A stretch of DNA of 27,791 nucleotides from DATCVR01 sp036566745 (GTDB lineage Bacteria > Actinomycetota > Actinomycetes > Jiangellales > Jiangellaceae). The position numbers and the translations under genes are program-made. Positions 1-7,867 of this stretch are shown here, in pieces. The notes below the pieces were generated by a model that saw only the letters and a list, made by a program, of their open reading frames with translations, did no database searches and was not told the DNA's origin. Numbering within the stretch: position 1 is the stretch's first letter; every line of letters begins with the position of its first letter. The stretch lies in NCBI GenBank assembly GCA_036566745.1, contig DATCVR010000109.1:1-27791 (forward strand), written 5' to 3'.

Positions 1-140
1 TCGCCGGATTCGACATCCTCGAGTGCGCCGACCTCGACGAGGCGATCGCGATCGCGGCCGAGCACCCGATGGCCGGGTCCGGCCGGCTGGAGCTGCGGCC
101 CTTCTGGCCGTTCGAGGAGCCCGCAGAACCCACCGCGTGA
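1..140 (+). CDS. YCII-family protein, C-terminal fragment
   Basis: The frame beginning at base 3 encodes 45 residues before a TGA at 138-140; the start lies outside the window. The fragment has a DLDEAIAIAAEHP helix followed by GRLELRPFWPFEE, the usual end of the small YCII/DGPF ferredoxin-like fold (an Ala-rich helix, then a strand ending in RPF). YCII proteins are about 95-120 residues long and mostly of unknown reaction; some are dehydrochlorinase-like or fused to sigma factors. Codon positions show the strong GC3 bias of the real genes here. Function beyond the fold cannot be inferred. Confidence 0.72.
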   Translation, partial: AGFDILECADLDEAIAIAAEHPMAGSGRLELRPFWPFEEPAEPTA

Positions 141-196
141 GTTACGACGATCGCGCGGCGGACGACGTGCGCCGCGCGCTCACGCCCCGCCGCGAC

Positions 197-236
197 GGTG
201 CGGCGGTGCGGCGGTGCGGCGGTGCGGCGGTGCGGC
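197..236. repeat. Five tandem copies of an 8-bp unit
   Basis: The unit GGTGCGGC is repeated five times without a mismatch (197-236) and then breaks down. It lies between the YCII stop codon and the terminator hairpin, outside any supported gene. It is probably a slippage-prone simple repeat; its period of 8 is not a multiple of 3, which fits non-coding DNA. Confidence 0.85.
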
Positions 237-266
237 GTGCGAGGAGAGCAGCAGAGGACCAGCTGA

Positions 267-309
267 CGTTCGGCTCCGGACACGCGAATCGCGTGTCCGG
301 AGCCGAACG
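267..309. terminator. Perfect 20-bp hairpin between convergent genes
   Basis: Bases 267-286 are the exact reverse complement of 290-309, with a 3-base AAT loop. The hairpin sits 8 bases after the stop codon of the leftward GH78-like gene and downstream of the rightward YCII gene, so it is placed to end transcription from both sides. It has no T-tract, as is common for GC-rich actinobacterial terminators. Confidence 0.82.
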
Positions 310-316
310 AGCGTGA

Positions 317-2479
317 TCACCGCCCGGTGGCGGCCCAGGCGAAGGTGTGGTCACCGCGGATGCCCGAGAACACCACGGCGTCGCCGCGGCGGGTCGCGTG
401 GACCCCGCCCACGGGCCGGCCGTCACGCCACACTACGCGCCCGTCAAGAGCGATCTCGCGGTCCGCTCCCAGGAGCGGCACGGCCACTTCGCCGATGCCC
501 CGGTGCAGTGCGTCGACGGTGAGGGCGAATCCGCCGTCGCGGCGTTCCCACCGCGAGGAGATGCTGCCGCCGGGGACCGGCACCCGGCCCTGCGCCCACT
601 GGAGGTCGGCGGGCTGTGGCGCCACCGCCCAGCGCCGGAAGCCGGCCGCCGTCGGACTGATGCCGAGGACGCCCTCGGACAGGGCGGGCAGTGCGGTCGT
701 CCAGGCGGTGTTGGCGAACGCGCCACGATCGACCGTACCGTCGTTGTTCCAGGCGAACCAGCCGGTGCCTGGGCCGTTCCGCAGCATGTGGCCCCACCAG
801 CCGCGGATGTGATCGACCGCGCCCTGGCCGTCGCCGTAGCGGACGCGGCCCAGCGCCTCCATGGCGTTGATGTAGCCCTGGATGTTCGACGCCCGGTAGG
901 GGTTGTCCGCATGCTCGCTGGACAGTGTCCCGTGCGGAGTGTCCAGGACGGTGTCGAGGAAGGCCATCGCCGCCCGGGCCTGATCCTGGTCGAGGGTGCG
1001 GAACAGCAGGTTGCCGGCGTTGGCGTCGCCGGTGTGATCGCGCAGCGGGTCCGAGTCGTTCAGGACCATCGCGCCCGCCGCGGGGTCCCACAGCCGAGCG
1101 ATCAGCGCCTGCCGTACGTCCTGGGCCTGGGTGCGGTACCCCGCGGCGGCCTGGGGCTGTCGGCCCACCTCGTCCTCGAGCACCGCCAGTCCTTCGAGGG
1201 CGTCGTAGAAGACGGCGTTGGTCAGGGCGTCGACTCCGGTGGCGACGTCGCCGGGCGACCAGTTCGCCACCCACGGCACCGCAGCGTCGGGGTCGGTTCG
1301 CCGGTCCTTGGGCTCGTAGAAGAGTCCGTCGTCGGTGGTGCGCCCGGTCAGGAAGGCGACGGCGCGCCGCGCGACGGGCAGTTGCTCGCGAACGAAGGCG
1401 GCGTCGCCGCTGTAGCGGTAGTAGTCGGCCAGGCCCGCGACCCAGAACGCGGTGAAGCTGTCGATCGTGATGTCGCGGTAGATCGAGTACGGTCCGGCGA
1501 AGCCGATGACGGAGTCCGGATCCGGTCCTTCGTCGGGCGCGCGCCAGCCGTCGGGCGGGCCCGCGTCCCCGGGCGTGCACGTCACGAGGTGCGACGACGC
1601 CGTGGGCAGCGAGCCGTCGGGATTCTGGACGCAGCCGTACTGCCGCAGGGTGTTGCGCATCAGCCAGCGGTAGTCGCTGCTCTGGTGGTAGCCGGCCAGC
1701 GCCTGCAGGTGTAGGTCGGCCATGAACAGCACGCGGTCGAAGGTCACCGTGAGCATCCACGGGCTGCCGTTCTCGGTGACCGTGGCGAGGTCGCCGGTGT
1801 AGGCGCTGTGGTACCAGGCCTGGTTGAGCAGGTCGTCGCTGGACAGGAAGGACCCGTCGTATTCGATCGGGTAGATCGTCTGCCGGACCCGGACGGCGTC
1901 GATGACCACCTCGCCCGGGCCGTCGAGGGTGATGGCGACGTACCGCGCCTCGCGTTTGCCCGGGCTGCGCCGAGTCGTCGGCTCGGCCGACGGCTCGAAG
2001 ACGTCGACGCGCGACCACGGGTGGGCGTCGGTGCCGAACGGCGCGCCCATGCCGTCGCCCTCGGGACCGAGGAACTGCCGGAACTGGGCGTACGAGACCC
2101 GCACGGGTGTACCGGCGGAGCTCTTGACGACGAGCTCGGTCGTGCCCATGGCCACCCGCCCGAGGTCGACGACGACCGTGGCGGTTCGCGGGCCGCTGGT
2201 GCGCAGCGTGGTGACGCCGCCTCCGGGCTGCCGCAGGCCGTTGGGGTTCGTGACCTCGGCGGTGGCGCCCTCGACGGCGACCGCCGCAGGGGTCACGTGT
2301 GGTCCGTCGGCGTGCACGATCAGCTCGCGCCCGCCCGGCTTCTCGGCGACCGGCCGGGAGGAGAGCCGAGCAGCCGGCGACGAGTCGGAGTGGCGTGCTC
2401 CGGCGGGCGTTCCGCTGGACATGGTCATGGCTCCAACCAAACAGAGGCCCGTCGTGATCGCCAGCAGCCGGCCGATCAT
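317..2479 (-). CDS. Secreted six-hairpin glycosidase-fold protein, GH78 (alpha-L-rhamnosidase)-like
   Basis: 720 residues. The N-terminus has a Sec-type signal (Arg4, hydrophobic 5-20, probable cleavage after the Ala-Gly-Ala near 26-28), so it acts outside the cell. A beta-rich region (about 45-195) precedes an alpha/alpha barrel-like part (about 200-580, with FTAFWVAGLADYYRYSGD and LFYDALEGL-type helices) and a C-terminal beta domain (about 600-715) with the GFRRWAVAPQP...W..G.VPVPGGSISSRW pattern typical of rhamnosidase C-domains. By eye, the usual acidic RD..GW.GD motif is degenerate (FDRVLFMADL), and the usual TLWE glutamate region reads TGWFAWNNDG, so substrate and even activity are uncertain. 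Its ATG overlaps the permease stop by 4 bases (ATGA), so the two genes are translated together. It could be a rhamnosidase, another alpha-glycosidase or a binding protein with this fold. Confidence 0.78.
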   Translation of the reverse strand: MIGRLLAITTGLCLVGAMTMSSGTPAGARHSDSSPAARLSSRPVAEKPGGRELIVHADGPHVTPAAVAVEGATAEVTNPNGLRQPGGGVTTLRTSGPRTATVVVDLGRVAMGTTELVVKSSAGTPVRVSYAQFRQFLGPEGDGMGAPFGTDAHPWSRVDVFEPSAEPTTRRSPGKREARYVAITLDGPGEVVIDAVRVRQTIYPIEYDGSFLSSDDLLNQAWYHSAYTGDLATVTENGSPWMLTVTFDRVLFMADLHLQALAGYHQSSDYRWLMRNTLRQYGCVQNPDGSLPTASSHLVTCTPGDAGPPDGWRAPDEGPDPDSVIGFAGPYSIYRDITIDSFTAFWVAGLADYYRYSGDAAFVREQLPVARRAVAFLTGRTTDDGLFYEPKDRRTDPDAAVPWVANWSPGDVATGVDALTNAVFYDALEGLAVLEDEVGRQPQAAAGYRTQAQDVRQALIARLWDPAAGAMVLNDSDPLRDHTGDANAGNLLFRTLDQDQARAAMAFLDTVLDTPHGTLSSEHADNPYRASNIQGYINAMEALGRVRYGDGQGAVDHIRGWWGHMLRNGPGTGWFAWNNDGTVDRGAFANTAWTTALPALSEGVLGISPTAAGFRRWAVAPQPADLQWAQGRVPVPGGSISSRWERRDGGFALTVDALHRGIGEVAVPLLGADREIALDGRVVWRDGRPVGGVHATRRGDAVVFSGIRGDHTFAWAATGR

Positions 2480-3930
2480 GCGAGGCTCCGCGAGGCCTCG
2501 TCCGGCGTGGCGGGAGCCGGGGGCGGGGGTGCGGGATCACGCAGGGTGAGGCGTCGCCGGTCCTGCACGATGCGCCGGTACGCCAGCAACACCACGGACA
2601 GCGCCAGCACCCCGACGCCGATCAGCTGCTGGGTGCGGCCGCCGTAACCGGCGACCTCGGGGCTCAGCGCGCCGACCACGAGGATCACCAGGTTGAAGGC
2701 GGCGAGGACGGCCGCTACCGGGATCCAGGCCGAGCGCAGCCGGATCAGTCGCGGCCAGTCCGGGCGGTCGCGCCGCAAAAGCAGGAACCCGGTCAGCGCC
2801 AGGAAGTGGGCCAGCACGTAGCCGACGTTGGCGGCGAAGATGATGCCGAGCGGATTGCCCACGAAGAGCACCAGACCGGCGTTGACGACCAGTGCGACGC
2901 CGATCGCTCGGGCGGGCTCGTGGTTCCGGTTGAGGCGGTCCAGCTGCCGCACCGTCATCCCCTCGCGGGCGACGCCGTAGAGCGCTCGCCCGGAGTCGGC
3001 CGTCGCGCCGTTCATGACCAGCAGGAACGACGCCGCGAGCACGATGGTCACCAGCACCGACGCCGACCCGACGATCTCCTGGAAGGCGGCGACGTAGAGT
3101 CCGCCGGGATCCGCCGCGATGGCGGCGTCGGACACGGTGCCGCCGAGTGCGAGCGGGGCCAGGGTCGAACCGGCCAGCGTCACCAGGCCGGCTAGCCGCA
3201 GCGCCCGCGCAGTGTCGCGTCGCGGGTCCCGGTACTCCGGGGTGAACGTGGCGCAGACCTCGGTGCCGTACGCGGACCACGCGAACAGGAACAGGAAGAC
3301 CAGGGTGACCTGCCAGCCGGGCCAGCCCCCGCCGATGTTCCACGTCAGCCCGTCCGCGTCGAACGCGCCGACCACCAGCGGGCCGATCACGATCACCAGG
3401 ATCAGGGTGACCGCGATGACGCTCAGGATCTTCGCCAGCAAGGCGGTCAGCTGGATCCCGCGGGCGTTCAGCCACGAGACCGCGACCAGGGCGACCACCC
3501 CGATGACGTGACCGAGCCCGACGTCGACCGCACCGAGATCGATCGTCCAGGCGGAGCCCGGGAAGAACTCGGCATGCAGCAGCGTGCCGAAGCCGAGCGC
3601 CATGACGGCCACCCCGAAGGACCAGCCGGCCCAGTACCCGAACGCGGCGATGGCGCCAGTGGGACCGAAGTAGCGGCGCCACGCCTCGTGCGCGTACATC
3701 GCCACCCCGCCGGCCTTGTCCGGGAACATGCCGGCCAACTCGGCGTAGACGTAGTTCTGCAGCAGCCCCACTGTGCACGAGATCGCCATGAGCACGACGA
3801 CCGCCCAGGTGCCGATGGAGGCGATGGACGGCCCCAGTGCGGCAAAGATGGACACGGGCACGAGCAGAGCGATGGCGAAGCCGTCTCGCCAGGTCAGCTT
3901 GCGTTCGAAGGCATGCGCGACATCGGACAT
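2476..3930 (-). CDS. APC-superfamily permease
   Basis: 484 residues from the ATG at 3930-3928, chosen because AAGGGA lies six bases upstream; the frame stays open further upstream but runs across the control region and into E1. About 12 hydrophobic segments are visible, starting FAIALLVPVSIFAALGPSIAS with the broken first helix expected of amino acid-polyamine-organocation carriers. Later features are YVYAELAGMFPDKAGGVAMYAHEAW and the TADSGRALYGVAREGM loop seen in amino-acid permeases. The C-terminus is a short charged and Pro-rich cytoplasmic tail. It is the first gene of a leftward two-gene operon and most likely imports the compound handled by the enzymes encoded divergently. The family suggests an amino acid, amine or related organic cation, which sits oddly beside sugar-type enzymes. 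Confidence 0.88.
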   Translation of the reverse strand: MSDVAHAFERKLTWRDGFAIALLVPVSIFAALGPSIASIGTWAVVVLMAISCTVGLLQNYVYAELAGMFPDKAGGVAMYAHEAWRRYFGPTGAIAAFGYWAGWSFGVAVMALGFGTLLHAEFFPGSAWTIDLGAVDVGLGHVIGVVALVAVSWLNARGIQLTALLAKILSVIAVTLILVIVIGPLVVGAFDADGLTWNIGGGWPGWQVTLVFLFLFAWSAYGTEVCATFTPEYRDPRRDTARALRLAGLVTLAGSTLAPLALGGTVSDAAIAADPGGLYVAAFQEIVGSASVLVTIVLAASFLLVMNGATADSGRALYGVAREGMTVRQLDRLNRNHEPARAIGVALVVNAGLVLFVGNPLGIIFAANVGYVLAHFLALTGFLLLRRDRPDWPRLIRLRSAWIPVAAVLAAFNLVILVVGALSPEVAGYGGRTQQLIGVGVLALSVVLLAYRRIVQDRRRLTLRDPAPPPPAPATPDEASRSLA

Positions 3931-3965
3931 GGCCGTCCCTTCACTCGTGACTCGAGTCGAGTCAT

Positions 3966-3982
3966 CTATCACTATTTGATAG
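3966..3982. promoter_or_regulatory. Operator candidate O1 (inverted repeat)
   Basis: CTATCA and TGATAG form a perfect 6-bp inverted repeat around a 5-base spacer. The site is unusually AT-rich for this DNA. Its reverse complement matches O2 (4042-4058) at 14 of 17 positions, including an unbroken 10-base core AATAGTGATA. It overlaps the probable -10 of the permease operon, a position expected for a repressor site. Confidence 0.66.
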
Positions 3983-4005
3983 ACGATGCAGATAATGACC
4001 GTAAA
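3976..4005 (-). promoter_or_regulatory. Possible leftward promoter of the permease operon
   Basis: On the minus strand TTTACG (4005-4000) and TATCAA (3981-3976) are 18 bases apart and resemble weak -35/-10 hexamers (4 of 6 each). The -10 candidate lies inside the inverted repeat at 3966-3982. An alternative pair is TTGACC further upstream with TACTTT. This is a reading by eye only. Confidence 0.35.
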
Positions 4006-4034
4006 GTACTGGAGGGAAGGGGAGCGGTCAACGC

Positions 4035-4063
4035 TTGTCATCTGTCGAATAGTGATACAGAAT
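4035..4063 (+). promoter_or_regulatory. Rightward promoter of the catabolic operon
   Basis: TTGTCA (4035-4040, 5 of 6 to the -35 consensus) is followed after exactly 17 bases by CAGAAT (4058-4063, 4 of 6 to the -10 consensus). The expected start of transcription near 4070 leaves a leader of about 25 bases before the AGGGAGG ribosome site (4084-4090) and the ATG at 4096. Operator O2 fills the spacer. Confidence 0.55.
4042..4058. promoter_or_regulatory. Operator candidate O2
   Basis: CTGTCGAATAGTGATAC matches the reverse complement of O1 at 14 of 17 positions. It occupies the spacer between the proposed -35 and -10 elements of the rightward promoter, where a bound protein would block RNA polymerase. 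Centre-to-centre distance to O1 is 76 bases. Confidence 0.62.
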
Positions 4064-4065
4064 GC

Positions 4066-4077
4066 GTATCCTGATAC
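4066..4077. promoter_or_regulatory. Operator candidate O3 (GTATC-CT-GATAC)
   Basis: A short inverted repeat with 5-bp arms and a 2-base spacer lies over the expected transcription start of the rightward operon. Its TGATAC half repeats the TGATAC end of O2, 19 bases further on, so the two may be bound together. Confidence 0.45.
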
Positions 4078-4095
4078 ATAAGCAGGGAGGTTCGG

Positions 4096-6090
4096 ATGCA
4101 CGATCGGACGCTGACGGATGCCGGCGCCTACCGGCTGATGCGGACCATCAGGCGCTTCGAGGAGCGCAGCCTGGAGCTGAGTCGGGACGGAATGATCGCC
4201 GGGTCCATCCACCTGTGTCTCGGCCAGGAGGCCGTGCCGGTGGGAGCGCTCGCCGCGCTGGCCGACGGCGACCGGGTGCTCACCACGTATCGGGGCCACG
4301 GCTGGGCGGTGGCCGCCGGAGTGCCCCTCGAGGGCCTGCTGGGCGAGCTGTGTCATCGCGCCGACGGCATCAACGGCGGCCGCGGCGGCTCGGCGCACTT
4401 CTCCGCGCCGCGCTGGGGCCTGCTCGGCGAGAACTCGATCGTCGGGGCAGGGGTGCCGATCGCCGCGGGTGTCGCCCTGGCAGAACGGTCGGCCGGGACG
4501 GGTGGTGTCGTCCTCGCCTCCATCGGCGACGGCGCCATGAACCAGGGTGCCGTGCACGAGGCCCTCGTCTTCGCGGCGGCGCGCGATCTGCCCCTGATCG
4601 TGCTGGTCGAGAACAACGAGTGGGCCGAGATGACGCCGTCAGCGACGATGCTGCGCATCGACCGGCTGGCTGACCGCGCTGGCGGCTACGGCATTCCGGG
4701 TCACGTGGTCGACGGGACCGACCCGTTCGCCGTCCGCGATGTCGTCGCCGAGGCCGCCACGGCAGCCCGCGGCGGTGGCGGACCGGTGCTCATCGAGGCG
4801 CTGGTGCCACGGCTGGGCGGTCACTACAACCGCGATATCGAGCACTACCGCTCGGCCGAGGATCGCGCTGCCGTGGCGTTGCGCGATCCGCTCGCGCTGC
4901 TCCGCCGCCGGCTCCTCGACGACGGCGAGCTGACCGGAGCGGCGATCGGCGAGCTGGACGCGCACGCCGACGAGGCGGTCGACGCCGCCACGAAAGCTGT
5001 CCGCGACATGCCGTCGGCCGACCCGGCCGCCGCGCTGGATCATCTCTACGGAGCCGGCCCGACGAGCGTCCCGACCCCCACCGGCGAGCCGGAGTCGGAG
5101 TCGGTCGAGCTGAGCTATGTCCTCGCGGTCAACGCGGCACTGCGCGACGAGCTAGCAGCCCGCCCGGAGGTCGTCGTCTACGGCGAGGACGTCGGCGCCG
5201 CGGGCGGCATCTTCGGCGCCACCCGCAAACTGCAGAAGGAGTTCGGCGCCGGCCGCGTCTTCGACACTCCCATCGTGGAGTCGGCCATCCTCGGCTCCGC
5301 TGTGGGCGCGGCCATGGCCGGGCTGCGCCCTGTCGTCGAGATCATGTGGGCCGACTTCATGCTGGTCGCGCTGGACCAGCTGGTCAACCAGGCCGCGAAC
5401 GTGCGCTACGTCAGCCGATCAGAGCTGTCCGCGCCGCTGGTGGTGCGGATGCAGCAGGGCGTCACGCCGGGCTCGTGTGCGCAGCACTCGCAGAACCTGG
5501 AGGCGCTGCTCGCGCACGTGCCCGGGCTCAGGGTGGGCCTGCCCACGACACCTGGTGACGCCTACGCGATGCTGCGCTCCGCCGTCGCCGACCCGGACCC
5601 CGTCGTCGTCATCGAGTCGCGGAGCCTGTACCTCACCAAGGGAATGGTCCGGCGCGGCGGGCCGGTGGAGCCGGTGGGCGGCGCGGCCGTCCGGCGCACC
5701 GGCGGCGACGTGGCTCTGGTGGGCTGGGGGCCGATCCTGCCGCACGTGCTCGCCGCGGCGGACGACCTCGCGGCGGCCGGCATCGAGGCGTCGGTGGTGG
5801 ACCTCCGGTGGCTCAACCCGCTCGACCTCGACACCGTCGAGCGGGTCGTGCGCGCGAGCGGCGGGCGCATCCTGGTCGTGCACGAGGCCAACGTCACCGG
5901 CGGCTTCGGTGCCGAGCTGGCCGCCCGGCTGCACGAGCGGTTGTTCGGCGTCCTCGACCGGCCGGTCGCACGGCTCGGCGCGCCTGACACCCGGATCCCG
6001 GCCGCGCCAGCCCTGCAGGAAGCGCTGCTGCCCGGCGCCGCAGCCATCGTCCGCGCCGCGACGGCGCTCGTGGAAGGGAGCCGGGAATGA
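4096..6090 (+). CDS. Fused TPP-dependent E1 alpha-beta dehydrogenase, acetoin/2-oxoacid dehydrogenase type
   Basis: 664 residues, with AGGGAGG five bases before the ATG. Residues 1-320 are an E1-alpha domain: YRGHGW (65-70) and the thiamine diphosphate motif beginning GDG (144-146) and ending NN (173-174). Residues about 337-660 are an E1-beta domain: the EDVG element with the cofactor-activating Glu (364-367), the VESAILGSAVGAAMAGLRPVVEIMWADF block, and AQHSQ (462-466). A short Pro-rich linker (about 321-336) joins them. Known relatives decarboxylate 2-oxoacids or cleave acetoin and pass the acyl group to a lipoyl E2. The RGHG region and GENSIVGAGVPIAAGVAL resemble the acetoin dehydrogenase branch, so cleavage of an acyloin or diketone is plausible. 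No E2 or E3 gene is present. It heads an eight-gene operon; its TGA overlaps the next ATG. Confidence 0.92.
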   Translation: MHDRTLTDAGAYRLMRTIRRFEERSLELSRDGMIAGSIHLCLGQEAVPVGALAALADGDRVLTTYRGHGWAVAAGVPLEGLLGELCHRADGINGGRGGSAHFSAPRWGLLGENSIVGAGVPIAAGVALAERSAGTGGVVLASIGDGAMNQGAVHEALVFAAARDLPLIVLVENNEWAEMTPSATMLRIDRLADRAGGYGIPGHVVDGTDPFAVRDVVAEAATAARGGGGPVLIEALVPRLGGHYNRDIEHYRSAEDRAAVALRDPLALLRRRLLDDGELTGAAIGELDAHADEAVDAATKAVRDMPSADPAAALDHLYGAGPTSVPTPTGEPESESVELSYVLAVNAALRDELAARPEVVVYGEDVGAAGGIFGATRKLQKEFGAGRVFDTPIVESAILGSAVGAAMAGLRPVVEIMWADFMLVALDQLVNQAANVRYVSRSELSAPLVVRMQQGVTPGSCAQHSQNLEALLAHVPGLRVGLPTTPGDAYAMLRSAVADPDPVVVIESRSLYLTKGMVRRGGPVEPVGGAAVRRTGGDVALVGWGPILPHVLAAADDLAAAGIEASVVDLRWLNPLDLDTVERVVRASGGRILVVHEANVTGGFGAELAARLHERLFGVLDRPVARLGAPDTRIPAAPALQEALLPGAAAIVRAATALVEGSRE

Positions 6091-6845
6091 CGACACTGAT
6101 CGGCAAGGCGGTGCTCGTCACCGGCGGCGCCTCCGGCATCGGTGCGGCCTGCGCGGCGCTGGCGGCGGAGGCAGGCGCTCGCGTGCTCGCCGTCGACGTC
6201 GACGCCGCCGGGTTGGAGCGCCTGGCCGCAGCCTCCGGCGTGCAGTACGAGGTCGCCGACCTCGCCGAGGCCGAGCGGCTCCCGGATCTGGTGGCCGACG
6301 CGGCCGGCCGGCTCGGCGGCCTCGACGGTTTCGTCAGTGCCGCCGGGGTGTTTCAGACCAAGGCGATGCTCGACATCACCCCGGCCGACTTCGACCGGAT
6401 GTTCGCGGTGAACGTCCGCGGGTTGTTCTTCCTGCAACAGGCGGCCGCGCGCGCCATGACCGGCGGCGGCAGCATCGTCAACATCGCCTCGACGGCCGCG
6501 CGGGTCCCGCGTCCGGTCTCCAGCCACTACGCCGCAGGCAAGGCCGCTGTCGTCAGCCTCAGCCGGTCCGCGTCGGTGGCCTGGGCCGACCGCGGGATCC
6601 GGGTCAACGCCGTCTGCCCCGGCGTCATCGAGACGCCGATGATCGACGCCATCCGCGCCGAGCAGGCCGCGCTGCTCGGCGTCACCCCGGGCGAGCTGGA
6701 CGCACGGTGGCGAGCTGCCAACCCGCTGGGCCGGCTCGGCACGCCGCGCGAGGTCGCCGAGCTGGTGGCCTTCCTGCTCTCCGACGCCGCTGGCTACGTC
6801 ACCGGCGAGAGCATCGCCGTCAACGGCGGCGCGGACGACATCTAG
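6087..6845 (+). CDS. Short-chain dehydrogenase/reductase (first of two)
   Basis: 252 residues; the ATG overlaps the E1 stop codon (ATGA). It is a classical SDR: dinucleotide motif TGGASGIG (12-19), Asp37 after the second strand (favouring NAD over NADP), and catalytic Ser135, Tyr148 and Lys152 (HYAAGK). It also has RVNAVCPGVIETPM after the active site and a C-terminal YVTGESIAVNGG strand. It should oxidise a secondary alcohol or lactol, or run in reverse. Substrate cannot be read from the sequence, but co-translation with E1 suggests it makes or removes the keto group E1 acts on. It is full length for the family (about 250). Confidence 0.93.
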   Translation: MTTLIGKAVLVTGGASGIGAACAALAAEAGARVLAVDVDAAGLERLAAASGVQYEVADLAEAERLPDLVADAAGRLGGLDGFVSAAGVFQTKAMLDITPADFDRMFAVNVRGLFFLQQAAARAMTGGGSIVNIASTAARVPRPVSSHYAAGKAAVVSLSRSASVAWADRGIRVNAVCPGVIETPMIDAIRAEQAALLGVTPGELDARWRAANPLGRLGTPREVAELVAFLLSDAAGYVTGESIAVNGGADDI

Positions 6846-6853
6846 GAGGAGTG

Positions 6854-7867
6854 ATGCTCACGCTCGGTAACGACCACCTGACCGTCGACCTGGAACCCCG
6901 CCGGGGCGCCGAGATCCGCGCCGTCCGCGGCCGCGACGGCGCGAACGCGCTGGCCCACTACGACTGGGCAGCGCCAGCTCCGCCCGGCCCCGGGCACGGT
7001 TACCGCGACTCGGAGACGGACTGGCTGTCGGCCTACCGCGGCGGCTGGCAGGAGACGGTGCCGAACGCCGGCGACGAGTCGCAACTCGACGACCTCGGTG
7101 ACCCGTTCCGCGGCGTCGTGCTGCCGTTCCACGGCGAGGCGTCGGTGCTGGAATGGACCGTCGTCGAGGCGACGCCCACCAGCTGCGAGCTCACCGTGGC
7201 GCTGCGGCTGCCGCTGGTGGTGCGCCGGACGATGACGCTGCACCCCGAGCGCGCTGCGCTGCTGATCGAGGGGACCGTCACCAACGAGTCCGATCTCGAG
7301 GTGCCGTTCGTGTGGGGACACCACCCGGTCTTCCCGATCGTCCCCGGCACCAGGCTCGAGGCCGGCGACGGTTCGTACACGACGGAGCCGCGCGAGGCCG
7401 GGGACCTCGCCAGTGCGGGCGGGCGCTGGCCGGACGCCGTCGACCACTCGGGTGCGGCCGTCGACCTGGCCGCCGCACCCACCATCGCGACCATGCGTCT
7501 GCTCTACCTGAATGGACACCGGCAGAACTGGGCGGTCGTGAGGCAGCCGGCCGGGCGACCCAGCGTGGCGATGGCGTGGGATCTGCAGGCGTTCCCGTAC
7601 ACCTGGGTGTGGCAGATGCGGGGCGAAGCGGGCTTCCCGTGGTACGGCCGGATGGCTGTCATGGGGGTCGAGCCGCAGACCGCCTGGCCCTATGACGGAC
7701 TGGCCGGTGCCGTCGAGCGCGGTCAGGCGCATCGGCTCGGGCCGCACCAGGCGATGTCGAGCTGGCTGACCATGACAGTGCTGGACGACCCACCGGGCGA
7801 CGTGCTCGACGTGACGAGGGACGGCCGCGTGATCGGCCGGGACCCCCAGGCGGAGGAGGCGAGATGA
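6854..7867 (+). CDS. Aldose 1-epimerase (mutarotase)-like protein
   Basis: 337 residues from the ATG at 6854; AGGAGG (6844-6849) lies four bases upstream and overlaps the previous TAG. The protein is a beta-sandwich type with galactose-mutarotase landmarks: FHGEA (His93), the VPFVWGHHPVF strand (His156/His157, matching the catalytic His of GalM-type proteins), and a late WQMRGEAGFPWYGRMAVMGVEPQTAW block carrying the acidic residue. Members interconvert alpha and beta sugar anomers, but many relatives bind sugars of unknown identity or sugar phosphates. Its place in the operon is the strongest sign that the pathway substrate is a carbohydrate or glycoside. The stop overlaps the next ATG. Confidence 0.82.
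   Translation: MLTLGNDHLTVDLEPRRGAEIRAVRGRDGANALAHYDWAAPAPPGPGHGYRDSETDWLSAYRGGWQETVPNAGDESQLDDLGDPFRGVVLPFHGEASVLEWTVVEATPTSCELTVALRLPLVVRRTMTLHPERAALLIEGTVTNESDLEVPFVWGHHPVFPIVPGTRLEAGDGSYTTEPREAGDLASAGGRWPDAVDHSGAAVDLAAAPTIATMRLLYLNGHRQNWAVVRQPAGRPSVAMAWDLQAFPYTWVWQMRGEAGFPWYGRMAVMGVEPQTAWPYDGLAGAVERGQAHRLGPHQAMSSWLTMTVLDDPPGDVLDVTRDGRVIGRDPQAEEAR

Noticed and set aside
197..236. Possible CRISPR or regulatory array
   Set aside because: Units are 8 bp with no spacers; it is a simple tandem repeat.
347..1714. A 455-codon + strand frame opposite the GH78-like gene
   Set aside because: Antisense shadow: no ribosome site, no recognisable domain, and the minus-strand gene has a signal peptide and domain structure.
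3931..4557. Upstream extension of the permease frame to 4557
   Set aside because: It would run through the control region and antisense to E1; the ATG at 3930 has a good ribosome site and a normal permease N-terminus.
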